Assembly (NCBI GenBank): GCA_016197205.1
Contig: JACPWG010000143.1
Span: 1-50,715 of the forward strand
Reading direction: 5' to 3'
DNA length: 50,715 bases
Origin: Planctomycetota bacterium
GTDB taxonomy: Bacteria > Planctomycetota > MHYJ01 > WSZJ01 > JACPWG01
Shown: piece by piece, positions 28,101-36,062 of the stretch
How positions within the stretch are numbered: the stretch's first letter is position 1
Layout: each line of letters begins with the position of its first letter
Program-made: the position numbers and the translations under genes
Notes under the pieces: model-generated
What the model was told of the DNA's origin: nothing
The model's input: the letters and a program-made list of their open reading frames with translations, nothing else
Databases searched by the model: none

Positions 28101-30991
28101 ACGAATCGGCCGTCGAGGCCGTGCTGGTAAGCGAGTCGGACATCGAGGTCCTCGACGGTCGCGCGGAGCACGAGGTGCGACCGGCGGCGCCCGGGACCTA
28201 CCAACTCGTCGTCGTGGAGCCCGCGTCGTCGGCCTCCGCCTCGGCGAACCTTGAGGTCTGGTCCGGCGCGGACGAGGGGGGCTCCCTCTCGATGGAGAAG
28301 CCCGGACGCGTGGAGCTGTCGCTCGATCGGGAGAGCTACGCGCCCGGGGACATGGCCGAGGTGCGCGTGAAGGCCCCGTTCGCGGGCCGCGCGCTCCTCA
28401 CGGTCGAGTCCGACCACGTCCACTACGCACGGGTCGTGACGCTCGACGGCCGGACGGCGCGGCTCTCGGTGCCGATCACGACGGACCTGTGGCCGAACGC
28501 GTACTGCGGTCTGCACCTGATCCGGCCGACGGGGCCGGAGACGCCCTGGCTGCCGCACCGGGCCTACGGCGCGGTCCCGCTGCGCCTCGAGACCGGCGGC
28601 CGGCGACTCGCGGTGAAGCTGGAGGCGCCGGGCGAAGTGCGCCCGGGGACGCGTCTCTCCGTCGCGGTCGCGGTGTCGGAGGCGAAGGGCCTGCCGGCCG
28701 CCGGCGCGGAGCTGACGCTCGCCGCGGTGGACGAAGGGATTTGCGCGTTGACGGGCTTCGCGACGCCCGACCCGCTGTCTTTTTTTGCGGGCAAGCGTGG
28801 GCTCGGCGTCCGCGCCCACGACCTCTACACCCTGCTTCTGCCGGAATTGGAGCGACCCGCGGAAGGGGCGCAGCCGGCCTCGGGCGGTGACGACGGCGAG
28901 GAACGGCGACCCGGGTCGGCGGCGCTCGACCCGCGCATGCTCTCTCCGGTCCGCGCCGCCCGCTTCCGACCCGTGGCCCTGTGGCAGGGACGCGTGGTCG
29001 CGGGCGCGGACGGATGCGCGACCATCGCCTTCGACGTTCCGGAGTTCACGGGCAGGTTCCGCTTGATGGCCGTGGTCGTCGCGCCGAAGCAGTTCGGCTC
29101 GGCGGAGGCGGCGGTCCTGGTGCGGAGGCCGCTCGTGGTGAAGCTCGGCCTCCCGCGCTTCCTCGCGCCCGGGGACGAGTTCGAGGCGCCCGTGCACGTC
29201 TTCAATCGCACGGCTGCGGCGGGCACGCCCGCCGTCACGGTGCGGCTCGAGGGACCCCTCGTGCTCGCGGGCGCGGAGCTCGCGATGTCGGAGCTGGCCG
29301 CGGGCGCGGAGGGACGCACGACGCTCCGGCTGCGCGCGGGGGACGCGCCCGGCGTGGCGCGGGTGACGCTCGCGGTCGCCCTCGGCGCGGAGCGATCCGA
29401 GGAAACCGTGGAGCTGGCGGTCAGGCCGCCGATCGGCCTCGTCAAGTCGGGCGGGATCGGGACGATCGACGGCGCGGGCAAGGTGGTGCTTCCGCTCTCC
29501 GGTGATTACCTGAGCGGCACCCGGCGCGCCGAAGTCACCGTGTCCGCGCTGCCGGCGGCCCAGTGGGAGGCCGCGATCCGGGACCTCCTGCACTACCCTT
29601 ATGGCTGCGTCGAGCAGACGACCTCTTCGTCCTTCCCGCTCCTCTATCTCGGCGACCTCGCCGCGGGGTCCACGCCGGAGCGGCTTGCCGCCTCGGAGGT
29701 CGAGGCGCGCGTGCAGGCGGGCATCGACCGTCTGCTCTCGATGCAGACCTCGTCCGGCGGCTTCGGCTACTGGCCGGGGGACGACTCCGCGTGCCGGTTC
29801 GGAAGCGTGTACGCAACGCACTTCCTTGGGGAGGCGCTGAAGGCCGGTTACGCCTGCCCACCAGAGGCCCTCGAGGCCGCCTACGGCTACCTGGACCGGC
29901 TTCTCGACCGGACCGTGCGGGTCTCCGGCGAGGACCTGAGCGAGTTCCGGGAGTCCTTCTCGGAGAAGGCCTACGCCCTCCTGGTGCTGGCCGAGGCCGG
30001 CCGCGTGCGCGTGGCGTGGCAGAACCGCCTCCTCGAGGGGAAGGCCGACCTGTGCCCGACGGCGCGTTGCCATTTGGCTGCATCTCTGCGCGCCTCCGGC
30101 CGGGACGCGGAGGCGGAATCCCTCCTCGCACTCCCGCCCGCGGGCGAGACCGCCGCGCGCGAGTCGGGGCGGACCTTCCACTCGGGCGTTCGCGAGGACG
30201 CGGTGTTCCTGTCGGTCGCGTTGGATGCGAAGCGCGCGCCCGCGGTCGTCCGGCCGTTGGTCGCGCGCCTGCTGGCGGCGATGAAGAACGGGCGCTGGGG
30301 GACGACCCAGGAGAACGCGTTCGCCGCGATGGCGCTCGGGAAGTATTTCCGCGCCTATCCGCCGCGGGCCGGAGACGTCCGAGGGCGCCTGGTAACGAGC
30401 ACGGGTGACGGCCGGGCGGACGGCTTCTCTCGCGAGCGGCCGCTCCACGTCACGTTGCCGGAGGGGGCCGACGAAGTGACGATCGAGAGCGAAGGGGACG
30501 GGCTGCTTTTCTACGCCTGGCAGTCGGACGGCGTCCCCGCGCACGGTCGCACGGAGGAGCGGGACCAGCGGCTGCGCGTGCGCCGGACCCTGCTCGACGC
30601 CGAGGGCAAGCCGCTCACAACGAAGCGCGTCCGGCGCGGCGAGCTGGTCCGCGTGCGACTCACGATCGCGGCGGACCGGGACATCGAAAACCTCGCGATC
30701 TCCGACCTTCTGCCCGCGGGCCTGGAGATCGAAAACCCGCGACTCTTGACGAGCCGGCAGATGGCGGAGGCCGGTGACAAGCTCCGGCGTCTCGACCCGG
30801 ACCGGGTGGAGATGCGCGACGACCGACTGCTCCTCTTCGGCGCGGCCGGGCCACAGGAGGCAAGCTACGACTACTTGGCGCGCGCGGTCACGATCGGTCG
30901 TTTCGTGCTGCCGCCGGTCTCGGCGGAGTGCATGTACGACCCGGAGGCGACGTCGGTGCATGGGGGGGGATGGGTGGAGGTCGGGGAATAG
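25169..30991 (+). CDS. Bacterial alpha-2-macroglobulin (YfhM-type) with intact thioester
   Basis: GTG 25169 lies 5 nt after GGAGG and is followed by a signal anchor (WFVLALAFLLLNAYAVL), so I prefer it to upstream in-frame starts. The 1940 residues include a Pro/Ala-rich linker, an MG-domain array (YEACVYTDRGICRPGETLRL is a typical bacterial A2M block) and a bait-like stretch. The thioester motif PYGCVEQTTS has Cys1480 present. The helical TED domain (GGFGYWPGDDS) and a final receptor-like domain follow. Such proteins trap attacking proteases in the periplasm. It is followed by pbpC, the classic neighbour, which would repair the wall breach. Confidence 0.92.
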   Translation: MRQASNRWFVLALAFLLLNAYAVLRPQPARTPAPLPLPVPERPAERPALLALTPLEVHGREPLHFQFSLPMEGARASTSPQSATGEPGSAASAGSGSSDTQELVLAPGGPLPATSIGSGPATAATPAATPPFQPAPDTAQPPTPALAAFSPPIAGTFRWESPNHLVFFPAADWRNETPYEVTLSPALRASTGAPLAAPLTSRIDGEPLRLVSLRQTAFSDDREIGFTLSFNHAIDAESVEKQLALANADGAPVLLDRQDAGSRAAVARTRRTGACDVEFRTVPVSGDRLLVVLKAGLTGVDGPAPLAAPPPTAMRAELAKLPQGRKPWRGEPGAATDAPPSPLADAAELHVLDLSFELKLRGLEAETQGPELGEIRAEFPAPILAKQARPFLEIEPSVAWTAEEWHGGLQLSGGFRAGTRYTLTFKKGLPARKGAVLAADVRRSVLFDDVRSYVRLGAEGTYLSAASSLLLSVESVNCPRFLLTIRRVFPSNLVHYARGRRSWYSEASDLSATLVPERRVTVAETEKNRQARTLLDLGKLLGAEAHGALLVSVRPDGGYGRDARLVVVSDLGLVVKHSAEELVAWVNSIRSASPVAGAKVTAWSRASQVLATGTTDAEGLAKLAAGNCGSGGGGSGTSATEADAEPFVVTVESGEDLSFVELGRTELPTSGLDVGGRSYVEKGYEACVYTDRGICRPGETLRLKGVVRDRAAAAPSAAFPVEWVVERPDGRPFLRRTLPLSAAGTSELELPLGEAVPTGRWSATLGLPGSNAPFGAASFQVEDYAPPQIEVAVALPEGRLAVGAETPVTLRARHLFGAPAAGLAVENSVTFAPARFAPAGWAGYEFRDATREGAQGTVTLNLGKSTLDENGEATFILPARKGAQPASALTVTVQATVLDVTGRTVTARATRPLDATTRYVGLQVPGGGAVLPPGRPCAVRIALVSPDGKPESGKVHARLSRLDWHTTLVTGSDGRHRYESAVEAVLVSESDIEVLDGRAEHEVRPAAPGTYQLVVVEPASSASASANLEVWSGADEGGSLSMEKPGRVELSLDRESYAPGDMAEVRVKAPFAGRALLTVESDHVHYARVVTLDGRTARLSVPITTDLWPNAYCGLHLIRPTGPETPWLPHRAYGAVPLRLETGGRRLAVKLEAPGEVRPGTRLSVAVAVSEAKGLPAAGAELTLAAVDEGICALTGFATPDPLSFFAGKRGLGVRAHDLYTLLLPELERPAEGAQPASGGDDGEERRPGSAALDPRMLSPVRAARFRPVALWQGRVVAGADGCATIAFDVPEFTGRFRLMAVVVAPKQFGSAEAAVLVRRPLVVKLGLPRFLAPGDEFEAPVHVFNRTAAAGTPAVTVRLEGPLVLAGAELAMSELAAGAEGRTTLRLRAGDAPGVARVTLAVALGAERSEETVELAVRPPIGLVKSGGIGTIDGAGKVVLPLSGDYLSGTRRAEVTVSALPAAQWEAAIRDLLHYPYGCVEQTTSSSFPLLYLGDLAAGSTPERLAASEVEARVQAGIDRLLSMQTSSGGFGYWPGDDSACRFGSVYATHFLGEALKAGYACPPEALEAAYGYLDRLLDRTVRVSGEDLSEFRESFSEKAYALLVLAEAGRVRVAWQNRLLEGKADLCPTARCHLAASLRASGRDAEAESLLALPPAGETAARESGRTFHSGVREDAVFLSVALDAKRAPAVVRPLVARLLAAMKNGRWGTTQENAFAAMALGKYFRAYPPRAGDVRGRLVTSTGDGRADGFSRERPLHVTLPEGADEVTIESEGDGLLFYAWQSDGVPAHGRTEERDQRLRVRRTLLDAEGKPLTTKRVRRGELVRVRLTIAADRDIENLAISDLLPAGLEIENPRLLTSRQMAEAGDKLRRLDPDRVEMRDDRLLLFGAAGPQEASYDYLARAVTIGRFVLPPVSAECMYDPEATSVHGGGWVEVGE

Positions 30992-31552
30992 ACGAAATCC
31001 CAAAGACACGGCGCCTCGACGAAGTAACGGCGAGGCAGCCAAAACGGAACCGCGACCGTGAGGGAGCGGTCTGAGGGCGTCCTTTGTCCACCCGGAGTTC
31101 GAGCTCGCCCGCCCACTACCGTTTCGTAATTCGTGCTCTGTAAAAAAAATCCCTTGGGCTCGATCGGTTCCGTACCGTTCGATTTTGAGAGATGTCCTCT
31201 GCGTCTCCGCGTCTCTGTGTAAAAAAAAGGCTGCCACTCAACGCACCTCTCCCACTCGTGGCCAGCATCAAGAACCCTCATCTCGCGATCGGTACTCGAA
31301 ACACACAGGACCCTTCGTTGGGCTGACGAAACACAGAGGCACAGCGCGGCGGTGCCGCAGCCAAGCGACGACGGAACCACAGATTTCCCAGATTAACGAC
31401 GATTTCACAGATTCGTAATCTGTGTAATCTCGTTGAATCTGTGAAATCTGTGGTTTTCGTGGCGCTCGACCAAAGTAGAATTGTCGCAAGAAAACGAACT
31501 TCGAATGGTTAGCGACACAGAGACGCTGAGGGCTCCCGATCGAGTGAACGAC
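30992..31552. other. Spacer between alpha-2-macroglobulin and pbpC, with repeats
   Basis: This stretch is lower in GC than the flanking genes. It carries a fragment reading GCGTCTCTGTGT at about 31208, whose inverse ACACAGAGACGC occurs at about 31515, just before pbpC. An 81-bp palindrome is listed separately. No gene of its own. Confidence 0.5.
31375..31455. repeat. 81-bp AT-rich palindrome (CACAGATT family)
   Basis: The ends AACCACAGATTTC and GAAATCTGTGGTT are inverted; the interior repeats CACAGATT/AATCTGTG around the centre. This sequence type is a dispersed intergenic repeat known by eye from many environmental bacterial genomes. Confidence 0.7.
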
Positions 31553-33958
31553 ATGGACCCGTTTCCATCCCCACGAAAACCGAGGGACGCCCGCCGCCTC
31601 CGGCGAATCGCCGCGCGTCTGCTCTTTGCAACCCTGGGCGCCCTCGCCACGGGGGGCCTCCTCTTCGCCGCCCTGTGGCTCCTCTATCCCTTCCCGGCCG
31701 CCGACCTCCTCCGCCCTCGAGCCTCCACGCGCATCCTCGCCGAGGACGGCACGGAGCTCGCCCTCACGCTGGGCGAGGGGGACCAGGTGCGGCTCCCGGT
31801 GCGGCTGGCCGAGGTGTCCGGGTGGTTCGCGAAGGCGATCGTGGCCGCGGAAGACCGGCGGTTCCGGTCGCACTTTGGCGTGGACCCGTTCGCCGTGGCG
31901 CGCGCGCTCGGCCAGGACCTGTGGCGCGGCGAGCGCTTTTCCGGCGCGTCCACGATCACGATGCAGGTCATCCGGCGGATGGAGGGCCGGCCGCGGACGC
32001 TTGCAACGAAGCTCTACGAGGCCTTCCGCGCCCTCCAGCTCGAGAGGCTTCTCTCGAAAAGCGAAATCCTGGAGGAGTACGTCAATCGCGCGCCGTTCGG
32101 GCGCAACCTGGTCGGCGTCGCGGCAGCGGCAAGGCGCTTCTTCGGCGTCGCGGCGTCCGACCTCACGCTCGGGCAGTCGGCGCTCCTGGCCGGTCTCGTC
32201 CAGGCGCCCGGCCGGCTCGACCCGATCCGCCGGCCGGAACCGGCACGCGCACGGCGCCGGTACGTCCTCGCCCGGATGCGGGCCGACGGCTTCGTGAGCG
32301 ATGGCGAGGCGGCGCTCGCGGACGCCGAGCCCTTGCCAAACCGCCTCCAGCCGTCCCCGTTCCTCGCACCGCATTTCACGCGTAGGGTGATCACCCGAGG
32401 CGCGGTCGAGCCCGAAGCCCGGACCACGCTCCGGCCACGCCTGCAGGCCCTGGCGGAGCTGCACCTGCGCGCACGGGTCGCGGAACTGCGCGGCGAGGGC
32501 GTGGAGAGCGGCGCGGCGATCGTGGTCGAGAATGACGGCGCCGCGGTGCGCGCGCTGGTCGGTTCGCCGGATTTCTTCGGGCGGCGCGGGCAGGTGGACG
32601 GGACGGCCGCCGAGCGCTCCCCCGGCTCTTCGCTCAAGCCGTTCCTGTATGCGCAGGCGATCGACGAAGGGCGCTTGACGCCGGCGACCGCGCTCTTCGA
32701 CGTGCCCGGCGCGTGGCGCGAGTACGCGCCCGCGAACTACGCGCCACGATTTCAAGGCCCGCTGCCCGCGTCGGAGGCATTGCGGCAATCGCTCAACCTG
32801 CCGGCCGTGCGATTGCTCGCCGACGTGGGGGTGTCGTCCTGGGCCGGAACGCTCGGGCGGCTCGAGCTTTTCGAACCGGGATCGGCGGCAGCCGTCGCGC
32901 GGCGGCACGGCCTGGGCCTCGCCCTTGGGAGCTGCGGGGTCACGCTCGCCGACGCGGCCGCGGCCTACGCGACCCTCGCACGCGGCGGGGAGCACCTGCC
33001 GCTGCGCTGGCTGGCTGCAGGAACCGCCGGGGAGACGCCGCCACGCCGGGTGTTCTCTCGCGAGGCCTGCTGGATGGTGCTCTCGATGCTCTCGCGCGAG
33101 CCTCTTCCCGACGCGGCACCCGAGGGGACGCGGCCGGGTCCCTCCCCGGTCGCGGCCTGGAAGACCGGGACGTCGCACGGCCTGAGGGACGCGTGGGTGT
33201 TCGCGGTGACGCCCCGCTGGACGGTCGGCGTGTGGCTGGGGAATGCCTCCGGCCGGCCATCACCGGCCCTCGTCGGCCGGCAGGCGGCGGCCCCGATCGC
33301 GGGCCGCATCCTGCGCGACCTTGCCGCCCTGGAGGAAGCGTCGTCGCCGGCATCGCGCGAATTCGCTCGTCCAGCGGGAGTGCGGACCCGCACCGTTTGC
33401 ATGGCAAGCGGCGCACGCGCAAGCCCGCACTGTCCGTCTCGCACGGAAGACGTTTTCATCCCCGGCGTGTCCTCGGCCGTCGTCTGTTCCGTGCACGCGG
33501 CAGTCACGGTAGACGCGACGACCGGAGCGGCCGTATGCCGCGCCTGCCGTCACGGCCGCGCGACGCGGGAAGTCGTGGTCGAGCGCTGGCCCGCGGACGT
33601 CGAGGCGTGGCTCCGCGCGTCGGGCGCGACCGGCGCGGCGCGCATTCCGCACGACCCCGCGTGCCCCTCGAACGGTCGCGATCGCCGCGCGCTCGCAGTC
33701 CTTTCCCCGCCCGACGGCCAGGCGTATCGGCTGCTCGCGGACACGCCGGACCTCAGCCAGCGCGTACCTCTGCGCGCCGGCGGGGCGCGCGGCGCCGTCT
33801 GGTGGTTCGTCGACGGCCGCCTCTTCGGCTCGGGCGCGGCCGGGGACGCGCTCTACTGGCCGCTCGCCGCAGGTGAACACCTGATCGAGTGCGTGGACGC
33901 GGGCGGCGACCGCGGGGCGAGCCGCGTGCGGGTCGCGTCGGAAGCGGCGGGCCGATAG
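31553..33958 (+). CDS. pbpC: Penicillin-binding protein 1C
   Basis: 801 residues from ATG 31553. TTG 31481 and ATG 31505 are possible, but that stretch overlaps repeat sequence. A membrane anchor (residues about 24-46) leads to the GT51 glycosyltransferase domain, with Glu100 in VAAEDRRFRSHFG and the block ASTITMQVIRR. The transpeptidase domain has SSLK (Ser359-Lys362), SLN (Ser413) and KTGTS (from Lys537). A C-terminal BiPBP_C-type domain with ALAVLSPPDGQAYRLL closes it. The enzyme polymerises and crosslinks peptidoglycan, and pairs with the alpha-2-macroglobulin just upstream. Confidence 0.93.
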   Translation: MDPFPSPRKPRDARRLRRIAARLLFATLGALATGGLLFAALWLLYPFPAADLLRPRASTRILAEDGTELALTLGEGDQVRLPVRLAEVSGWFAKAIVAAEDRRFRSHFGVDPFAVARALGQDLWRGERFSGASTITMQVIRRMEGRPRTLATKLYEAFRALQLERLLSKSEILEEYVNRAPFGRNLVGVAAAARRFFGVAASDLTLGQSALLAGLVQAPGRLDPIRRPEPARARRRYVLARMRADGFVSDGEAALADAEPLPNRLQPSPFLAPHFTRRVITRGAVEPEARTTLRPRLQALAELHLRARVAELRGEGVESGAAIVVENDGAAVRALVGSPDFFGRRGQVDGTAAERSPGSSLKPFLYAQAIDEGRLTPATALFDVPGAWREYAPANYAPRFQGPLPASEALRQSLNLPAVRLLADVGVSSWAGTLGRLELFEPGSAAAVARRHGLGLALGSCGVTLADAAAAYATLARGGEHLPLRWLAAGTAGETPPRRVFSREACWMVLSMLSREPLPDAAPEGTRPGPSPVAAWKTGTSHGLRDAWVFAVTPRWTVGVWLGNASGRPSPALVGRQAAAPIAGRILRDLAALEEASSPASREFARPAGVRTRTVCMASGARASPHCPSRTEDVFIPGVSSAVVCSVHAAVTVDATTGAAVCRACRHGRATREVVVERWPADVEAWLRASGATGAARIPHDPACPSNGRDRRALAVLSPPDGQAYRLLADTPDLSQRVPLRAGGARGAVWWFVDGRLFGSGAAGDALYWPLAAGEHLIECVDAGGDRGASRVRVASEAAGR

Positions 33959-34101
33959 CCCGGAGTGCGACCGGGTGGCGTGGGCCGCATGTTCGCCCGC
34001 CGTAGCGCTTCAACTGAAGGAGCCGGGACGTCCCATTTCTTCTTGCGTCCGCTCGAACGCGTCCTCTAGAATGACGTGCGTTCGATCGAGGGACACCGAG
34101 C

Positions 34102-34875
34102 ATGCCGTATCGCTTTCCTGGCGTCGACCCGTACCTCGAGCACCCGGGGTTGTGGCGCGGCGTGCATACGAAGCTGATCGCCGTCCTGTGGGAACAGCTC
34201 TCGCCCGCCGTGCCCGCCAACTACTGGGTGGACGTGGAGGAGACGCTCTACGTCGAGTACGAGGATCTTCCCCAGCGGACGCTCGGTCCGGATGTGGCGA
34301 TCTCCACACAGCCGTCTGCGTCGCGGCCGGCCGAAGCAACCGCGCTCTTGGCACCCGGCTTCGTCGCGGTCGAGGAGGTCGTTGAAATCCCCGTACGCGT
34401 CAAGCGCCTTTCGATCCGGCAGTTGCCCGGGCGCGAAGTCGTCACGGTGATCGAGATCCTGTCGCCGACGAACAAGACTTCGGAGGGGAGTGGAGTCGGC
34501 GAGTACCGGCGCAAGCGGCAAGAGGTCTTGGCGAGCCTGACCAACCTGGTCGAAATCGATCTCTTGCGCACGGGGGTCCCATTGCCGGGCGCAGGGCATC
34601 TGCCGCCGCACGACTATGCCGTCTTTGTCCACCGCGCGTGGGAGCGGCCCCGCTTCTGGGGTTGTGGCTGGAACCTGCCGGATCCCATCCCCGCGGTGCC
34701 CATTCCACTCCGCCCTGAAGACCAGACCCTTCTTCTGGATCTTGGGAACGCCCTTCGGACGGTATACGAGCGGGGCGCCTACGAACGGGTCATCGACTAC
34801 GCGCGTCCTGTGGTCCCTCCGCTCGCGGCCGGCCTCCAAACCTCGGCGCGCGGGGTCGTGCCTGGCGACGAATAG
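34102..34875 (+). CDS. DUF4058 family protein
   Basis: 257 residues starting MPYRFPGVDPYLEHPGLWRG, the highly characteristic opening of DUF4058, found in multi-copy in planctomycetes and cyanobacteria. Later blocks (VVTVIEILSPTNKTSEGSG, YRRKRQEVLAS and DYAVFVHRA) also match. The function of the family is unknown. It sits between pbpC and a convergent acyltransferase gene, without an obvious partner. Confidence 0.9.
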   Translation: MPYRFPGVDPYLEHPGLWRGVHTKLIAVLWEQLSPAVPANYWVDVEETLYVEYEDLPQRTLGPDVAISTQPSASRPAEATALLAPGFVAVEEVVEIPVRVKRLSIRQLPGREVVTVIEILSPTNKTSEGSGVGEYRRKRQEVLASLTNLVEIDLLRTGVPLPGAGHLPPHDYAVFVHRAWERPRFWGCGWNLPDPIPAVPIPLRPEDQTLLLDLGNALRTVYERGAYERVIDYARPVVPPLAAGLQTSARGVVPGDE

Positions 34876-34919
34876 GGCGGTGCTCCCCCACGGGCCGAAA
34901 TCCCCCTGAGGTGCCGCAC

Positions 34920-35753
34920 CTACCCTCCGCCGGGCTTCCCATCCCCTCCGCCCGACGCGCACGGCTTCGTGGCCGCGGCTTGCGGAAGTCCCTGCGCTTC
35001 CGGACGCGGGCACAGCAGCTCATCCGGCGGCGTCTCGCCGCGCTCCGCGAAGAAGGCGACGTACTCCCGGAAGTGCTCCGCCGTGCGGTCGACTTCCTCG
35101 TCGCTCATCCCCGAGGAGTCCACCTGCGGTCCTACGAACACCGAAATGCGCCCCGGCCGCACGATCCAGGAGCCCTTCGGGAGGATCTCCCGGAGGCCGT
35201 GCGCGGCCATGGGAACGAGGGGGAGACCGGCGTCGCGGGCCATGAAGAAGCCGCCGCGGCGGAAGGGGCGGACCTTGCCGTCAAGCGTCCGGTGCGCCTC
35301 CGGCAGGATCACGATCGAGAGCCCGCGGGAGGCGCGCTCCTTCACGAGGGCGCCCAGTTCGGCCGTCTGCCCGTCGCGGCCGGGGTTCACCGGGATGACA
35401 CTTCCAAGACGGAACAGCCAGCCGTAGATCGGGATCCGCGTGTGCACCGCGTTCGCGAACGAGCAGGCGGGCCTCCGATAGCTCGCAAGAAAAACCGCGG
35501 GGTCGAAGAGGCTCGTGTGGTTGAAGATGAAGAAGCTGACCCGCTCCGGCTCGTACCGCGGGTGATGGCGGACCTCATAGCGACTGAGCGTCAGGAGGAG
35601 AATCAGGCGCATCGCCGGCGAGACCAGGAACCCCTGGATGCGGTGGAAGGGGACGAAGAGGAGGCACGGGAGGGCGAGGAGAAAGGTCGAGAGCATCACG
35701 AGGAAGGCCAGCGGCCAGAACACCAGGGACCAGACGGCCCAGACGAGTTTCAC
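34920..35753 (-). CDS. PlsC-type acyltransferase, paralogue of the one at 17075
   Basis: GTG 35753 has AGGGG 8 nt upstream and is followed directly by a membrane segment (VWAVWSLVFWPLAFLVML); 277 residues. The catalytic NHTSLFD (NHx4D) and the block LPEAHRTLDGKVRPFRRGGF are present, sharing the unusual EAHR (for EGTR) with the paralogue. Ends in a Gly/Pro/Lys-rich tail. It should acylate lysophospholipid or a related acceptor. It is convergent with the DUF4058 gene and divergent from the second alpha-2-macroglobulin, so it is probably a single-gene unit. Confidence 0.87.
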   Translation of the reverse strand: MKLVWAVWSLVFWPLAFLVMLSTFLLALPCLLFVPFHRIQGFLVSPAMRLILLLTLSRYEVRHHPRYEPERVSFFIFNHTSLFDPAVFLASYRRPACSFANAVHTRIPIYGWLFRLGSVIPVNPGRDGQTAELGALVKERASRGLSIVILPEAHRTLDGKVRPFRRGGFFMARDAGLPLVPMAAHGLREILPKGSWIVRPGRISVFVGPQVDSSGMSDEEVDRTAEHFREYVAFFAERGETPPDELLCPRPEAQGLPQAAATKPCASGGGDGKPGGG

Positions 35754-35905
35754 AGGCGAGACCCCTGCAAGAAAGGGAAGGGGACAGTCACTCCGGGACC
35801 CCACTGTAGCACCTGGCGAATCCGACTGCAAGTTCCCCCGAGGCAAGCTCCGTTGATTCCGCCGCTGCCACGTTGTATGATGGGCCGTCACCCTGCGCGC
35901 CTCCC

Positions 35906-35958
35906 GATTTCAAATTGCAAATTTGAGATTTGACATTTGCAATTTGAATTTTGAAATC
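35906..35958. repeat. AT-rich palindromic repeat (CAAATTTGA family)
   Basis: GATTTCAAATTGCAAATTT is mirrored by ATTTGCAATTTGAAT...TTGAAATC. It is strikingly AT-rich in a GC-rich region. It lies in the 309-bp divergent spacer (35754-36062), which holds no gene. Confidence 0.65.
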
Positions 35959-36062
35959 CGAACCTGGAGCCGGGCTCCACTCCCGCTCCGACACCCGCGC
36001 CCCGCCCGCTCTCCGCCTCTCGGCCTCCGCCGTCGCTCCTCCATCCGGAAGGGATCGCCATC

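Noticed and set aside
28046..31237. 1063-codon open frame on the minus strand
   Set aside because: It lies opposite the alpha-2-macroglobulin gene and is almost all Arg, Ala, Gly, Pro and Leu, as expected of an antisense frame in GC-rich DNA.
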